Shown: positions 35,791 through 45,225, numbered from the stretch's first letter. The stretch is 64,000 nt of DNA from SAR202 cluster bacterium bin22 (GCA_002238505.1 MPMM01000007.1:78906-142905), one strand, 5' to 3'. Numbers and translations are program-made. The notes: generated by a model not told the origin, from the letters alone.

Positions 35791-36945
35791 ATGAAACTGC
35801 ACGAGTATCAAGCCAAGGAGATTTTCGCCCGGTACGGCATTGAGGTTCCCCGGGCGATCCTGGCCAGCACACCCGAGGAGGCCCGAGACGCAACCCGCGA
35901 ACTGGGCGGTCAGGCTGTAGTCAAAGCCCAGGTGCACGCCGGCGGACGGGGCCAGGCCGGAGGCATCAAGGTGGCGCGCTCCCCCGAGGAGGCTGAGGAA
36001 ACGGCCCGGGACTACATCGGCCGGAACCTGGTCACTCGCCAGACGGATGCCCAGGGTGTCCCCATAAACTCGGTGCTGATTGAAGAACTGGCCGACATCA
36101 AAAAGGAATTGTACGTGGCATTTACCATCGACCGGGGCTTCCGCGGCCCGGTGATGATCGTCAGCGCCTCGGGCGGAATGGACATTGAAGAGGTTGCCGC
36201 CACCAGTCCCGAAGATATTCATACGGAACCCATTGAACCGGTCCTGGGGCTGATGCCCTACCAGACCCGTCGGGTGGTTTCCCGCCTGGGGCTGGAGGGG
36301 GGACAGGCCCGTCCCGCTGCCCAGGTACTGGCTGCTCTCTACCGCATCTTCACCGAAAACGACTGCTCCCTGGTGGAAATCAACCCCCTGATAATCACTG
36401 GCGATGACCGGGTCGTGGCTTTGGACGCCAAGCTGGACGTGGAGGACGATTCCCTCTTCCGGCACAGCGACCTGCGCGACCTGCGCGATCGCTCCCAGGA
36501 AGATGCCCTGGAGGCCCGCGCCTCGGACATGGAGATTGCCTACGTCAACCTCGATGGCAGCGTGGGCTGCCTGGTCAATGGCGCCGGCCTGGCCATGGCT
36601 ACCCTGGATGTTACCAACGCCGCCGGGGCCGCTCCGGCCAATTTCCTGGACGTGGGCGGCGGAGCCGATGACGAGAAGGTGGCCAGCGCCGTCAGCATTA
36701 TATTGTCCGACCCCAAGGTGGACCGGGTGCTGGTAAACGTCTTCGGCGGAATCCTCCGCTGCGATATTGCCGCCCGGGGCATCGTACTGGCCTTTGAGCG
36801 GTTGAACTCGGAATTGCCGCTCATCGTTCGCATGCTGGGCACCAACGTGGACGAGGGCAAGGAAATCCTCGGTGCCTCATCCCTCAACGTAACCTTCGCC
36901 GACACCCTAACCGAAGCCGCCGCCGCCATCCGGCAGGCGGTTTAA
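35791..36945 (+). CDS. sucC: succinyl-CoA synthetase beta subunit
   Basis: 384 residues. The start MKLHEYQAKEIFARYGIEVP, the GGRGQAGGIKVARS nucleotide-binding stretch and the C-terminal FLDVGGGADDEKV and NVFGGILRCD segments are diagnostic of SucC (ATP-grasp plus CoA-ligase domain). With SucD it converts succinyl-CoA, ADP or GDP and phosphate to succinate and NTP in the TCA cycle. GGAG precedes the ATG. SucD follows after a 108-bp gap holding a repeat. Confidence 0.98.
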   Translation: MKLHEYQAKEIFARYGIEVPRAILASTPEEARDATRELGGQAVVKAQVHAGGRGQAGGIKVARSPEEAEETARDYIGRNLVTRQTDAQGVPINSVLIEELADIKKELYVAFTIDRGFRGPVMIVSASGGMDIEEVAATSPEDIHTEPIEPVLGLMPYQTRRVVSRLGLEGGQARPAAQVLAALYRIFTENDCSLVEINPLIITGDDRVVALDAKLDVEDDSLFRHSDLRDLRDRSQEDALEARASDMEIAYVNLDGSVGCLVNGAGLAMATLDVTNAAGAAPANFLDVGGGADDEKVASAVSIILSDPKVDRVLVNVFGGILRCDIAARGIVLAFERLNSELPLIVRMLGTNVDEGKEILGASSLNVTFADTLTEAAAAIRQAV

Positions 36946-36957
36946 GAAAAGCAACTG

Positions 36958-37032
36958 ATCCACGAACAGGCACGAATCTCACTAAACACCGATTGAGCCA
37001 ATCGGGTCATTCGTGAATGTTCGTGGACTAAC
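36958..37032. repeat. TTCGTGG-type intergenic repeat, copy 3
   Basis: TCCACGAACAGGCACGAATC on the left and GGGTCATTCGTGAATGTTCG on the right, with inverted CCGATTGAGCCAATCGG inside. It is inserted between sucC and sucD without disturbing their order. Confidence 0.75.
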
Positions 37033-37053
37033 AAGGAACTGGAGCAACCACAA

Positions 37054-37941
37054 ATGGGCATCCTCTTAGATGAAAATTCGCGCATCCTCGTCCAGGGCAT
37101 AACCGGGCGGGAGGGCAGCTTCCACGCCCGTGCGGGCATGGCCTACGGCACCAACGTGGTGGCCGGTGTAACCCCCGGGCGGGGCGGCCAGATGTTTGAA
37201 GAAACCGTTCCCGTCTTCGACTCGGTGGAAGAGGCCGTGGCCGAAACCGGGGCCAACGTGTCACTGATTTTTGTGCCGCCTCCCTTCGCGCCCGATGCCG
37301 TTGTTGAGGCCGCCGATGCCGGCATGCCCCTGATCGCCTGCATCACCGAGGGTGTGCCGGTACAGGACATGGCCAAAGTGGCCCGCTACCTGGAGCGCAG
37401 GCCGGAAGTTCGTCTCATCGGCCCCAACTGCCCCGGAATGATCAACCCCGGCGCCCACTGCAAGGTGGGCATCATGCCGGGCAACATTCACATGCCCGGG
37501 CGCGTGGGCGTGGTATCCCGCAGCGGCACCCTCACCTACGAGGCCGTGCAGCAGTTGACCAATCTGGGTATTGGCCAGTCCAGCTGCGTGGGAATTGGCG
37601 GAGACCCCATTATCGGCACCAGTTTTGCCGAAATTCTGCGCCTCTACAACGAAGATCCCGACACCGATCTCATCGTCTTTATCGGCGAGATTGGCGGCTC
37701 CATGGAACAGGAAGCTGCCGCCTACATCAAGGAATCGGTGACCAAGCCGGTCTGCACCCTGATCGTGGGCGCCACCGCTCCCCCGGGCAAGCGTATGGGC
37801 CATGCCGGAGCCATCATCACCGGCGACAGCGCCCGCGCGGAGGCCAAGATTGCCGCCATGCGCGAGGCCGGGGCCCACATCGTTCCAACTCCCGCCGACA
37901 TAGGTTCTACGGCCGAGGCCGTCCTTGCGGGCATGAGCTAG
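37054..37941 (+). CDS. sucD: succinyl-CoA synthetase alpha subunit
   Basis: 295 residues. The CoA-binding Rossmann start ([16 protein letters not shown]), [11 protein letters not shown] and the phospho-His loop [10 protein letters not shown] with His250 identify SucD. It forms the catalytic heterodimer with SucC. The start [10 protein letters not shown] follows GGAGC at suitable spacing. The two genes are a normal TCA-cycle operon apart from the repeat between them. Confidence 0.98.
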   Translation: MGILLDENSRILVQGITGREGSFHARAGMAYGTNVVAGVTPGRGGQMFEETVPVFDSVEEAVAETGANVSLIFVPPPFAPDAVVEAADAGMPLIACITEGVPVQDMAKVARYLERRPEVRLIGPNCPGMINPGAHCKVGIMPGNIHMPGRVGVVSRSGTLTYEAVQQLTNLGIGQSSCVGIGGDPIIGTSFAEILRLYNEDPDTDLIVFIGEIGGSMEQEAAAYIKESVTKPVCTLIVGATAPPGKRMGHAGAIITGDSARAEAKIAAMREAGAHIVPTPADIGSTAEAVLAGMS

Positions 37942-37967
37942 CCCCACACATCGTACCGATTTTGTAT

Positions 37968-37988
37968 GGGCGGCCCTGGTGGCCGCCC
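37968..37988 (+). terminator. Hairpin behind sucD
   Basis: 8-bp stem GGGCGGCC with its complement around CTGGT. No U-tract follows, so it may end or stabilise the sucCD mRNA. Confidence 0.4.
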
Positions 37989-38127
37989 TGTTCGGCAACA
38001 GGTCCCCCTCCTTCACAGGAGATCGTCTTCTCCACCCATTTGTCCCAACCCTCCCCCATCTTTGCCCATTCGCGGGTGAACTCCCCAGCTTTGCCCCTCT
38101 ATGGTATTATTCCCCCTTGGAGGCACT

Positions 38128-38619
38128 ATGTTTGGACTTGCGGTTCTTACAGTCAGCACATCGGGGTATCACGGTCAGCGGGATGACGCCAGCGGCGACC
38201 GTATCAAGGAACTGCTGGTTGCTCCCGACTACGAGCTTGTCCGCTACGAGATTGTTTCCGATGACAAGGAAATGATTGCCCAGCGCATGGCCGAATGGGC
38301 CGACGCTCCCGACGTCAACCTGATTGTTAGCACGGGCGGCACGGGCCTGGGTCCACGGGACGTTACCCCCGAAGCCTGCCTGTCCATCATCGAGCGGGAG
38401 GTGCCCGGCCTGGCGGAGACCATGCGGGCCGAAACTCTGAAGTTCACCCCCATGGCCATGCTCAGCCGGTCGGTGGCCGGAATCCGGGGCAAGACACTTA
38501 TCCTGACCCTTCCGGGCAGTCCCAAGGGCGTGGCCGAGACCCTGGAAGTGGTAATGCCCGTGCTGCCTCACGCCCTGGAACTGCTGCGCCGGGAGTCGGT
38601 GCAGGAGCATCCCGTCTAG
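38128..38619 (+). CDS. molybdopterin adenylyltransferase-type protein (MoaB/Mog)
   Basis: 163 residues from the ATG at 38128, with GGAGG five bases upstream; an upstream ATG at 38101 lacks a ribosome site. LIVSTGGTGLGPRDVTPEA is the MoCF-binding signature, and LPGSPKGVAE the second family motif. The family adenylates molybdopterin in molybdenum-cofactor synthesis. Mog and MoaB cannot be separated reliably here. The P450s and dehydrogenases nearby do not need this cofactor. Confidence 0.92.
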   Translation: MFGLAVLTVSTSGYHGQRDDASGDRIKELLVAPDYELVRYEIVSDDKEMIAQRMAEWADAPDVNLIVSTGGTGLGPRDVTPEACLSIIEREVPGLAETMRAETLKFTPMAMLSRSVAGIRGKTLILTLPGSPKGVAETLEVVMPVLPHALELLRRESVQEHPV

Positions 38620-38627
38620 TTGAATTC

Positions 38628-38692
38628 AATCATGGATGGACAGGATATACAGGATGGTCCTGATGAAAATATCCTGCTCAGCCAGTATATCC
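38628..38692. repeat. Period-9 element with degenerate right arm (copy 5)
   Basis: CATGGATGGACAGGATATAC and AGGATGG form the left arm; the right part (ATCCTGCTCAGCCAGTATAT) has decayed. It lies between the MoaB/Mog gene and the small gene at 38720. Confidence 0.65.
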
Positions 38693-38719
38693 AGGTAAGC
38701 AAAGCCAGGAGCACAACCA

Positions 38720-39070
38720 ATGACGCAACCCGAAGAAACCCCGGAACCGGTCTATTGGCCGCGCGTAAAGTACCTGCTTGAGAACGTCATGGAACGCTGG
38801 AAGGAGCGGTGGGGTCGGGAACCCTACCCCGGCATCCATGAATACTACTGGGAAACACCGCAGGAACTGTCCGTGGCGGTCCTGAACGGCTTCAGGGCCA
38901 TAGAGCCAGGGGTTCCGGGCTGGGAGACCCACCTGGTACGCTCGTTGTATCGGAACGTGGGCACCTTTGGCAAAATGCCCCTGCGCGGCCCCTTCCTGTC
39001 CCGCCCCGAGTGCGAGGAAATAGCCCGCTGGATTGATGATGGCATGCCCGAGGGGCCGCCTGAGGATTAG
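38720..39070 (+). CDS. small protein of unknown function
   Basis: 116 residues; AGGAG eight bases before the ATG. The N-terminal half is helical (VKYLLENVMERWKERWG), and the C-terminus ends CEEIARWIDDGMPEGPPED. The end resembles the last helix of cytochrome-c-like domains, but there is no CxxCH heme motif. No signal peptide is seen. I do not recognise a family. A hairpin at 39114 may end its transcript. Confidence 0.6.
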   Translation: MTQPEETPEPVYWPRVKYLLENVMERWKERWGREPYPGIHEYYWETPQELSVAVLNGFRAIEPGVPGWETHLVRSLYRNVGTFGKMPLRGPFLSRPECEEIARWIDDGMPEGPPED

Positions 39071-39113
39071 GGTATTTCAGCCGATCGCTGAATGGTCTGG
39101 ATAGTAAGAGCAG

Positions 39114-39134
39114 GGGCGGGTTGGAAACCCGCCC
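39114..39134 (+). terminator. GGGCGGGTT hairpin, likely terminator
   Basis: Perfect 9-bp stem around GGA, followed by TTCGTTCG. It lies behind the 38720 gene. Confidence 0.5.
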
Positions 39135-39213
39135 TTCGTTCGTGAGCATCTATTCGCGGGCATGTGGTCACTCCGCAGGCCGGAATGCCATGTGCGATTC
39201 GCCAGACAAGCTA

Positions 39214-39239
39214 AGGGGCTCACCAACCGGTGAGCCCCT
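39214..39239. terminator. Hairpin between convergent genes
   Basis: Perfect 11-bp stem AGGGGCTCACC with its complement around AACC. It lies downstream of the NHL gene on the minus strand and could serve both directions. Confidence 0.55.
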
Positions 39240-39279
39240 CTGATTTACCTTGTTTCCAGGCTTCGGATTCGGGTTGGTG

Positions 39280-40284
39280 CTAGACCAGCGCCGGCTCCTT
39301 GACCTTGCTGTAAACCTGGATGCGGCCGCGGGTGTGGTCCAGGACGCACAGGCGACCCTGGCTGTCCACGCGGACGGCGCAGGGGTGGGCAAAGTTGCGC
39401 TCGTAGGTGGGGTCGTTGGCGAAGGCCAGGGCCCGCTGCCGGATCATGTCCGGGTTGGAGAGCAGCTTGTCCTTGCCCCACTGGGACATGACGTGATCGC
39501 CCACCATCTGGGAGACGAAACGTCCGTCGGGCGCCAGAACCTGTACCCGGTCGTTCAGCCAGTCGGCGACATAGATGTCCCCGTCTTCGTCCACGGCCAC
39601 GCTGTTGGGGCGGTTGAACTCGCCCACACCGCTGCCGGACCGGCCATAGCTGGCCTGCCACACGCCGTCGGAGTTGAAGACCTGGATGCGGTCGTTGCGC
39701 CAGTCGGCGACATAAACGTTGCCTTCCTTGTCCAGGTCAATGCCCCAGGGCATGTTCAGTTCGCCCGGACCGCTGCCAAAGGAACCGAACTGGCCCAGGT
39801 ACTGGCCGTCCAGGGTGAATTTCTGAACGCGGGAGTTGCGGCTGTCCACGATGAAGACGTTGCCGTCATCGCTGATGGCAATGCCGGCCGGCCGGTCCAT
39901 TTCGCCGTCGCCGGAACCGCCGGTGCCCCACTTGCCCAGGAACTCGCCGTCCTTGGACATGATGGTCACCCGGTTCAGCCACTCGTCGGTGATGAACAGG
40001 CGTTCCTGGCTGTCGATGGCGATGCCAGCGGGCCAGATAAAGTTGCCGTCTTCTTCGCCATAGGTGCCGAATTCGCTGATGTACTCTTCATCCAGGGTGC
40101 AGGCGGTTACGCGAACACCATCGGGACGGTTCTCATAGGAGCGGTTGACCACGTACACTGTGCCTTCGGCATCCACTGCCATGTCTGTAGGGTTTCGGAA
40201 CCCCGTGCCAGCGAACTCGTTACGGCCCACCGAGTGGCTGTACTCATAAGTCCGGCTGGTAAGACCAAAGAAATGGGTGCTCAT
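39280..40284 (-). CDS. NHL-repeat beta-propeller protein
   Basis: 334 residues made of about six NHL repeats of about 45 residues, such as FRNPTDMAVDAEGTVYVV, RPAGIAISDDGNVFIVDS and MPWGIDLDKEGNVYVADW. No signal peptide, transmembrane segment or catalytic domain is attached. Proteins of this type are binding scaffolds or peptidyl-glycine lyase-like enzymes; no choice is possible. The ATG at 40284 is followed by STHFFGLTSRTYEYSHSVG. The DUF1501/DUF1800 pair is upstream on the same strand. Confidence 0.88.
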   Translation of the reverse strand: MSTHFFGLTSRTYEYSHSVGRNEFAGTGFRNPTDMAVDAEGTVYVVNRSYENRPDGVRVTACTLDEEYISEFGTYGEEDGNFIWPAGIAIDSQERLFITDEWLNRVTIMSKDGEFLGKWGTGGSGDGEMDRPAGIAISDDGNVFIVDSRNSRVQKFTLDGQYLGQFGSFGSGPGELNMPWGIDLDKEGNVYVADWRNDRIQVFNSDGVWQASYGRSGSGVGEFNRPNSVAVDEDGDIYVADWLNDRVQVLAPDGRFVSQMVGDHVMSQWGKDKLLSNPDMIRQRALAFANDPTYERNFAHPCAVRVDSQGRLCVLDHTRGRIQVYSKVKEPALV

Positions 40285-40400
40285 GCTCTTACCTCGTCTT
40301 TCTGCTTTGTGGTGTCCGGAAAGCGCCGGCCCTCGCTCACAAGGAGGTTAGCCGGAGCCGCCGGGCGATTTTCACTGCTGGTCCGGTCATGCCCTTTGGG

Positions 40401-40429
40401 CAGGGGCGGAATTGAAACCCGCCCCTGCA
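40401..40429 (-). terminator. Hairpin behind the DUF1501 gene
   Basis: 10-bp stem GCAGGGGCGG with its complement around AATTGAAAC. It is similar in sequence to the hairpin at 39114. The U-tract is poor on the minus strand. Confidence 0.5.
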
Positions 40430-40440
40430 GGTCTTTTGGC

Positions 40441-41577
40441 CTAAAGGAAGTTGACCTTTTCGAAGGAACCGCCAACGATGGGCTGGGGGTCCATCTTGTA
40501 GAAGTCTTCCACGATGGTCGTGTAGATGGAGCGGAAGTCCGTGCTGTACTTGAGGTTTCCGCCCTCTTCCTGCTTGCTGGGTTCCAGGGACGGGTACTCG
40601 CCGTAGATGCCGCCCTTGACGTGTTCGCCCACAACAAAGGCGATGCCGCCGGCGCCGTGGTCGGTGCCGGAGCCATTGTCGCCGATGCGGCGGCCAAACT
40701 CGGTGAACATAAGCAGCATGACTTCGTCGCTGGCGTTGTGTTCCCGCAGGTCCTGGTAGAAAGTGTCCACGTTGTTGGACACGTCAGTCCACAGGCCGGA
40801 ATGCAGGGAGGCCTGGTTGGCGTGGGTGTCGAAGCTGTTGTACGGGGACGTGGTGTAAAGCACCCGGCTGCCGAACCCGGCCAGATGGGTCTGGGCGATG
40901 TTCTTCATGTACTGGCCGACTACCGTGTTGGAGTACTCGACGCTGCTGGTGTACTTGTCGGGGGCGGTGGCCAGGATGTCGGCGCCCTTGAGAGCGTTGG
41001 TGCCGGTGCTGTGGATGTAATCCATAACGGCGCCGGTGCCCATGGCCGGGGAGTACATGCGGCCGAACACGTCCAGAGCATCGTTGCGCTGATCTTCGCC
41101 GTCGATGCCGGTCAGCAGACCATAGGTCTCCAGGTTGCCGACGGAGGCGACGGGCACGCCATCCATAACCAGGGCGCGGGGAAGACCGCGGCCAAAGTTA
41201 ACGCCGCACAGTACGTTCTCGGCGTTGGGGTCAATTTCCTTGAGGACACGACCCAGCCAGCCCTCGGTACCGATCTTGTCGGGCTCGCAGGTGTGCCAGA
41301 TGTCCATGGAACGGAAGTGGGAATAGCTGGGGTTGTCGTAGCCGACGCCCAGGAAAATGGCCAGCTTGCCCTCGTCCCAGAACTTCTTCAACGGACCCAT
41401 GGTGGGGTGGAACCCCAGGTCGTCGTTGATGGGAATAATCTGCCCTTCGGGAATGCCCAGGGTGGGGCGATAGTCCCGATACAGGGGGTTGGAATAAGGA
41501 ATCACGGTATTCAGGCCATCGTTGCCGCCGGAAAGGGACAGTACGGCCAGTACCGGGTCTTTCTTCGTAGAAACCAT
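40441..41577 (-). CDS. DUF1501 family protein
   Basis: 378 residues from the ATG at 41577 (AGGAG upstream). LSLSGGNDGLNTVIPYSNPLYRDYRPTLGIP and the later MLLMFTEFGRRIGDNGSGTDHGAGG are the DUF1501 signatures; the fold is alkaline-phosphatase/sulfatase-like with likely metal ligands in EFGRR and DHG. Many relatives carry a Tat signal, but here the domain begins almost at the first residue. It is co-transcribed with DUF1800 upstream (22 bp between them). The pair is conserved in several phyla; its function is unknown. Confidence 0.93.
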   Translation of the reverse strand: MVSTKKDPVLAVLSLSGGNDGLNTVIPYSNPLYRDYRPTLGIPEGQIIPINDDLGFHPTMGPLKKFWDEGKLAIFLGVGYDNPSYSHFRSMDIWHTCEPDKIGTEGWLGRVLKEIDPNAENVLCGVNFGRGLPRALVMDGVPVASVGNLETYGLLTGIDGEDQRNDALDVFGRMYSPAMGTGAVMDYIHSTGTNALKGADILATAPDKYTSSVEYSNTVVGQYMKNIAQTHLAGFGSRVLYTTSPYNSFDTHANQASLHSGLWTDVSNNVDTFYQDLREHNASDEVMLLMFTEFGRRIGDNGSGTDHGAGGIAFVVGEHVKGGIYGEYPSLEPSKQEEGGNLKYSTDFRSIYTTIVEDFYKMDPQPIVGGSFEKVNFL

Positions 41578-41599
41578 ATCCTTTTCTCCTTCTACTAAA

Positions 41600-43018
41600 T
41601 TACTCGAACTGGAACTCTGCCGTAGCGGCAATCATCTGGAACATTTCGCCGGTGCGGCGGGAGAACTCGGCCTGGTCCGAAGTGCTGAGGTCGCCTTCCT
41701 TGGAAGCGTGCGACCTGAGCTGCTGCAGGGTGTCGCCGGTGACCAGCAGCGGACCGGTCAGGTCCAGGCAGCCGGCCACGAACTGGTCGGGGGTCAGGGT
41801 GTCGCCCTGGGCCCGCAGGCGGTCCACCAGGGACTGCACGCCCGGAAGCTCGGTGTTCCCCATCAGGTCAGCGGCAAAGTTGATGCGCTCAACCAGCGTG
41901 CCGCTGTCAATCCACTCGCGGCCGGTGTGCCAGCCCTCTACGGTGGGGGGATTCATCAGGTCCATACCCATGTACTTGGGCTCCTGGGAGAACTCGAACA
42001 GGCCGGGCTGAATGTCCCGGTGTTCGCCTACCAGGCGCATGGTGCCTACTACCATCTCGGCAGGGTTCTTCACCTTGGCGTAGCGGACGTCCTCAGCCTT
42101 GAAGAAGTCGGACTTGAACAGGACTTCCAGCATGGCATTGATTTCGTAGCCGGAGTCGAAGTAGGCTTGCTCCATGGCATCGATGGCGGCCGGGTCCCGG
42201 GGCGGGGTCAGTCGCCAGGCGGGAACCTGCACGTCGTCGGCCACGAAGAAGTTGTAAAGGTGGCGGGCCAGGAAACGGGCGGTGGCGGGCTGCTTGCATA
42301 TGATATCCAGCACGTCGTCGCCGGTCAGGTTCCCGGATTCGCCCAGGAAGGTCTTGTCGCTGTCATCGTGGTCGGCCGGGTCGTACCGGAACTCCCACGG
42401 GCTGCGGCCATACGGGAATGGCGGGTAGGAAGGAGCGATGTTCCAGCCGGTGAAGGCGCGCGCGCAGGCCTTTACGTCGTCCTCGGAGTAGTTAAACTGC
42501 TCGTCCATGCCAACGCCCAGAGAGAACAGTTCCAGCAGTTCCCGACCGTAGTTCTCGTTGAGGTTAGTCTTGTGGCTTTCGCTGTTGTCCAGGTAGTAAA
42601 CCATGGCTGGGCTGGTGGAAAGCAACCACAGCAGGTGGCGGAAGTTGCCCATTCCGTGGTCGCGGAACATCTGGATCATCCGACCCATTTCCTGGCCGCT
42701 GTCGATCTTGGAGTGACCGGCGCAGAAAATCATGTGCCAGAAGAGGACCATTTTTTCCTGCAACTGGCGGGGGGTGTTGATCATGCGCCAGACCCACGCC
42801 TGGATGTTGGTCTCGATAGCGGCGGCTTCGTGGTACGCCGGCATATAGCGCAGAAGCAGGTCGTCTTCAACGCCCTGCACCGAGTTGGGGTTGAGCAACT
42901 CGTCCACTACGCTGTCATAACCCTGGGCAGCTCTGGCCTCAATCTCGTCGCGGCTGGCTCCAAAACCGGCGCGCCGCAACAGGTGAGCCATCAAGGCAAC
43001 ATCTTGCTGGTCAGCCAT
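41600..43018 (-). CDS. DUF1800 family protein
   Basis: 472 residues from the ATG at 43018, AGGAGG six bases upstream; upstream in-frame codons lack a site. LMAHLLRRAGFGASRDEIEA and the ENYGRELLELFSLGVG and TGWNIAP segments are typical of DUF1800. It is a mostly helical protein of unknown function that is nearly always encoded with DUF1501. No signal peptide is seen here, so secretion of this pair is uncertain. It is the first gene of the two-gene operon. Confidence 0.93.
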   Translation of the reverse strand: MADQQDVALMAHLLRRAGFGASRDEIEARAAQGYDSVVDELLNPNSVQGVEDDLLLRYMPAYHEAAAIETNIQAWVWRMINTPRQLQEKMVLFWHMIFCAGHSKIDSGQEMGRMIQMFRDHGMGNFRHLLWLLSTSPAMVYYLDNSESHKTNLNENYGRELLELFSLGVGMDEQFNYSEDDVKACARAFTGWNIAPSYPPFPYGRSPWEFRYDPADHDDSDKTFLGESGNLTGDDVLDIICKQPATARFLARHLYNFFVADDVQVPAWRLTPPRDPAAIDAMEQAYFDSGYEINAMLEVLFKSDFFKAEDVRYAKVKNPAEMVVGTMRLVGEHRDIQPGLFEFSQEPKYMGMDLMNPPTVEGWHTGREWIDSGTLVERINFAADLMGNTELPGVQSLVDRLRAQGDTLTPDQFVAGCLDLTGPLLVTGDTLQQLRSHASKEGDLSTSDQAEFSRRTGEMFQMIAATAEFQFE

Positions 43019-43295
43019 ACAATCCTCCTTTGTATTCGTCTTGTATAACGCGATTTCCGTGGCCCGCTTGCTAACCGAGCCCACACGATGCCGGGCAACT
43101 GCCTAGCTGAAACTCCCCGCAAAAGGCCGTTGTTTGGCATCGATTATAAGGTAGAAAAAAGATACTCCAAAGGGCCAACCCTGTCAATATTTCCGGGCCC
43201 CTTTTTGCCCTTTCCTCAAATGGCAGTCAACCACCTGTCTCTGACCGGGAATCAGGTCCATTTGTGCCCTTTCGTGTCCCGTTCGGGGAACCGGC

Positions 43296-43850
43296 CTAGA
43301 TGGGCAGCACCGGCTCCGTCTGTTCCTCCGGCAGGTCAATCATGAAGGTGTTGGCGTTAAAGGCCAGCAGCGCATAGTAGCCGAACAGGGTGCAAAGCTC
43401 GGTCAACCCCTGGGCCCCGAACTGGTCTATGGCCGCCTGGAATGTGGCGTCGCTGACCTTGCGGGTGCTGAAAAACTCCTGCCCCAGGTTTACCACCGCC
43501 TGCTCATCGGCAGCCAGTTCGGGAAGGGGCTGGCCGTCCCGCAAAGCGTCCACAAAGGCGTCGGGAATGCCCTGCCTACGGGCCCCGGCGGCGTGGGCGT
43601 TCCAGATGTACTGGCAGTGGTTGGCCTTGGCAGTAACGATCATCGCCAGTTCCTGGATGCGCTTGTCCAGCGTGGACTCGTCGCGCAGGTAGTTGACCAG
43701 GCTGTTGGCCCGCTTCCGCATCTCGGGGCTGTTAATCATGGCAGTGCCAGGGCCGCTGGTAATGGTCCCGCCGGTATTGGCAGTCTCGTGGTCAAAAGCG
43801 TCGCGCAGGTTCTCGGGTACCATGTCACGGGTGGTTGTGGGTGTTCTCAT
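43296..43850 (-). CDS. carboxymuconolactone decarboxylase/AhpD-like protein
   Basis: 184 residues, helical. ELAMIVTAKANHCQYIWNAHAAGARRQG fits the CMD domain: the N-H-C-Q-Y-x-W-x-x-H stretch corresponds to the active-site region. AhpD has CxxC, but here only one Cys is present (NHCQY), so disulfide reductase activity is unlikely and a gamma-CMD-like or unknown role is preferred. The protein is cytoplasmic. It stands alone between the DUF1800 gene and the DUF3644 gene. Confidence 0.88.
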   Translation of the reverse strand: MRTPTTTRDMVPENLRDAFDHETANTGGTITSGPGTAMINSPEMRKRANSLVNYLRDESTLDKRIQELAMIVTAKANHCQYIWNAHAAGARRQGIPDAFVDALRDGQPLPELAADEQAVVNLGQEFFSTRKVSDATFQAAIDQFGAQGLTELCTLFGYYALLAFNANTFMIDLPEEQTEPVLPI

Positions 43851-44141
43851 GGTGGGTGCCTCCTCGCTTATTTCGATTCAGGAATCGGGCATCCCGTATT
43901 CAATCAGGGACGCAACGTATTCTCCAATGGCTTCCTTGATATTGTTTGGCGCCTCGTCTTTGGGTTATCCCCTGGCTGATGCATCCGGGCAGGCTGGGAT
44001 ATTCAACACCTGGAACCCTGCTTCGCCGGGGTAAATCAGGATTTGACGCACTCCTTCAAGTAAATGGTTACATTTCATTTTGGGTTGCTTGCATTTGCTG
44101 ATTACAGACTAAAAACCAATGACGAGTCACTGATATTGTGG

Positions 44142-45164
44142 TTATCGTTCCTGTTTGTTTTGTGCTTCCCGAACCTGCTTTTGTCTTTCTCTAGTCTCCT
44201 TCAGAAACTGACTGTCTTTCTTACAGTGTTCGATAATCCACTCGGCAATAGCTGGGCTGTATTGCGTCGGCGAGTTTGGTATTCGGCCTTGGTAATAATA
44301 CTCTGGCCTATTCTTGATCCCATAAACTTCATTTAAACACTTTACGTCGAATGCATTAAATTTAATATCGGGGACTTGGCTCTTTACATACTCTATCAAG
44401 TCCTTTTGGCGATACGGATGAGAGAGACTGGGATCCTTGGGAACTTCAACAACTTGGGTTGGACCGTGATCAGAAGGCCCAGAAGACAATTTCATGTCCG
44501 CATTTTCAGATTTCTTATCTACAAGAAGACGATATTCTATGGTAATGGAGAACTCGCTGGGTCGACTTAGTTCATCGAATTCTTTCCTAATGTCGGCACA
44601 AAACCTGCTTAGGAATTCAAAGGCTTGCGGGCCCAGGTCCCCACCAAGTCGGTTGTTGGTCAGCGCAGTATTTTCTGGACTGAGGTCATAGACTATGCTC
44701 ATCATTCCAACGGGCATTTGATCTGAAAGCGATCTGTTGAACCACTCGCGAAGGTTCTTATGATAATTCACTACTCCTGCCTGAAAGAGTGCCATTATTT
44801 CGGCTGGAATGTGAGCAATGACCAGATGAACCGCTTCATCGCGTAATTCTTCGATTCGTTCGATGTTGCGGCGTACAGGCTCCTTTTCGTTAGGGAAGAC
44901 TCTACTCAAGCTTTGTCTGAGCGATAAGGATCTTCGTACGGGGCCCTCTTGTTGGGAATAGAAAATAGCCTTGTCTTCTTTACTATCGTCCAGGATCTTG
45001 GCCTTTAGAAGCAACTCCCAAGCATTGCAGATAAGGTAACAGAACGCTTCCAACCTGTATCTAATGGTGATTCGGTTGATGGTCTCTAATGCGAGAACAT
45101 AAGCGTCGAAACTCTTGTCTAATAAGCGCCCCTTTAAATCGAAATCATTATTATCGCCTTGCAT
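44142..45164 (-). CDS. DUF3644-type HEPN protein
   Basis: 340 residues from the ATG at 45164; a longer frame reaches into aroB. LLDKSFDAYVLALETINRITIRYRLEAFCYLICNAWELLLKAKIL matches the DUF3644 N-terminal helices. R108-D-E-A-V-H113 is the R-x4-H active-site motif of HEPN ribonucleases. The C-terminal 150 residues end in a basic helix (KETRERQKQVREAQNKQER). DUF3644 proteins are associated with toxin or phage-defence loci. The gene is A/T-rich and lies 61 bp downstream of aroB on the same strand. Confidence 0.85.
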   Translation of the reverse strand: MQGDNNDFDLKGRLLDKSFDAYVLALETINRITIRYRLEAFCYLICNAWELLLKAKILDDSKEDKAIFYSQQEGPVRRSLSLRQSLSRVFPNEKEPVRRNIERIEELRDEAVHLVIAHIPAEIMALFQAGVVNYHKNLREWFNRSLSDQMPVGMMSIVYDLSPENTALTNNRLGGDLGPQAFEFLSRFCADIRKEFDELSRPSEFSITIEYRLLVDKKSENADMKLSSGPSDHGPTQVVEVPKDPSLSHPYRQKDLIEYVKSQVPDIKFNAFDVKCLNEVYGIKNRPEYYYQGRIPNSPTQYSPAIAEWIIEHCKKDSQFLKETRERQKQVREAQNKQER

Positions 45165-45225
45165 GAAGAACAACCACTCCAAAGCTACTATAGTCCCGGC
45201 GAAGGGCAAAGTGACAGCTCCTCCC

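Noticed and set aside
39250..41598. Plus-strand frame of 782 codons
   Set aside because: It runs antisense across two different minus-strand genes (NHL and DUF1501) and is rich in Gly/Val/His, a shadow pattern.
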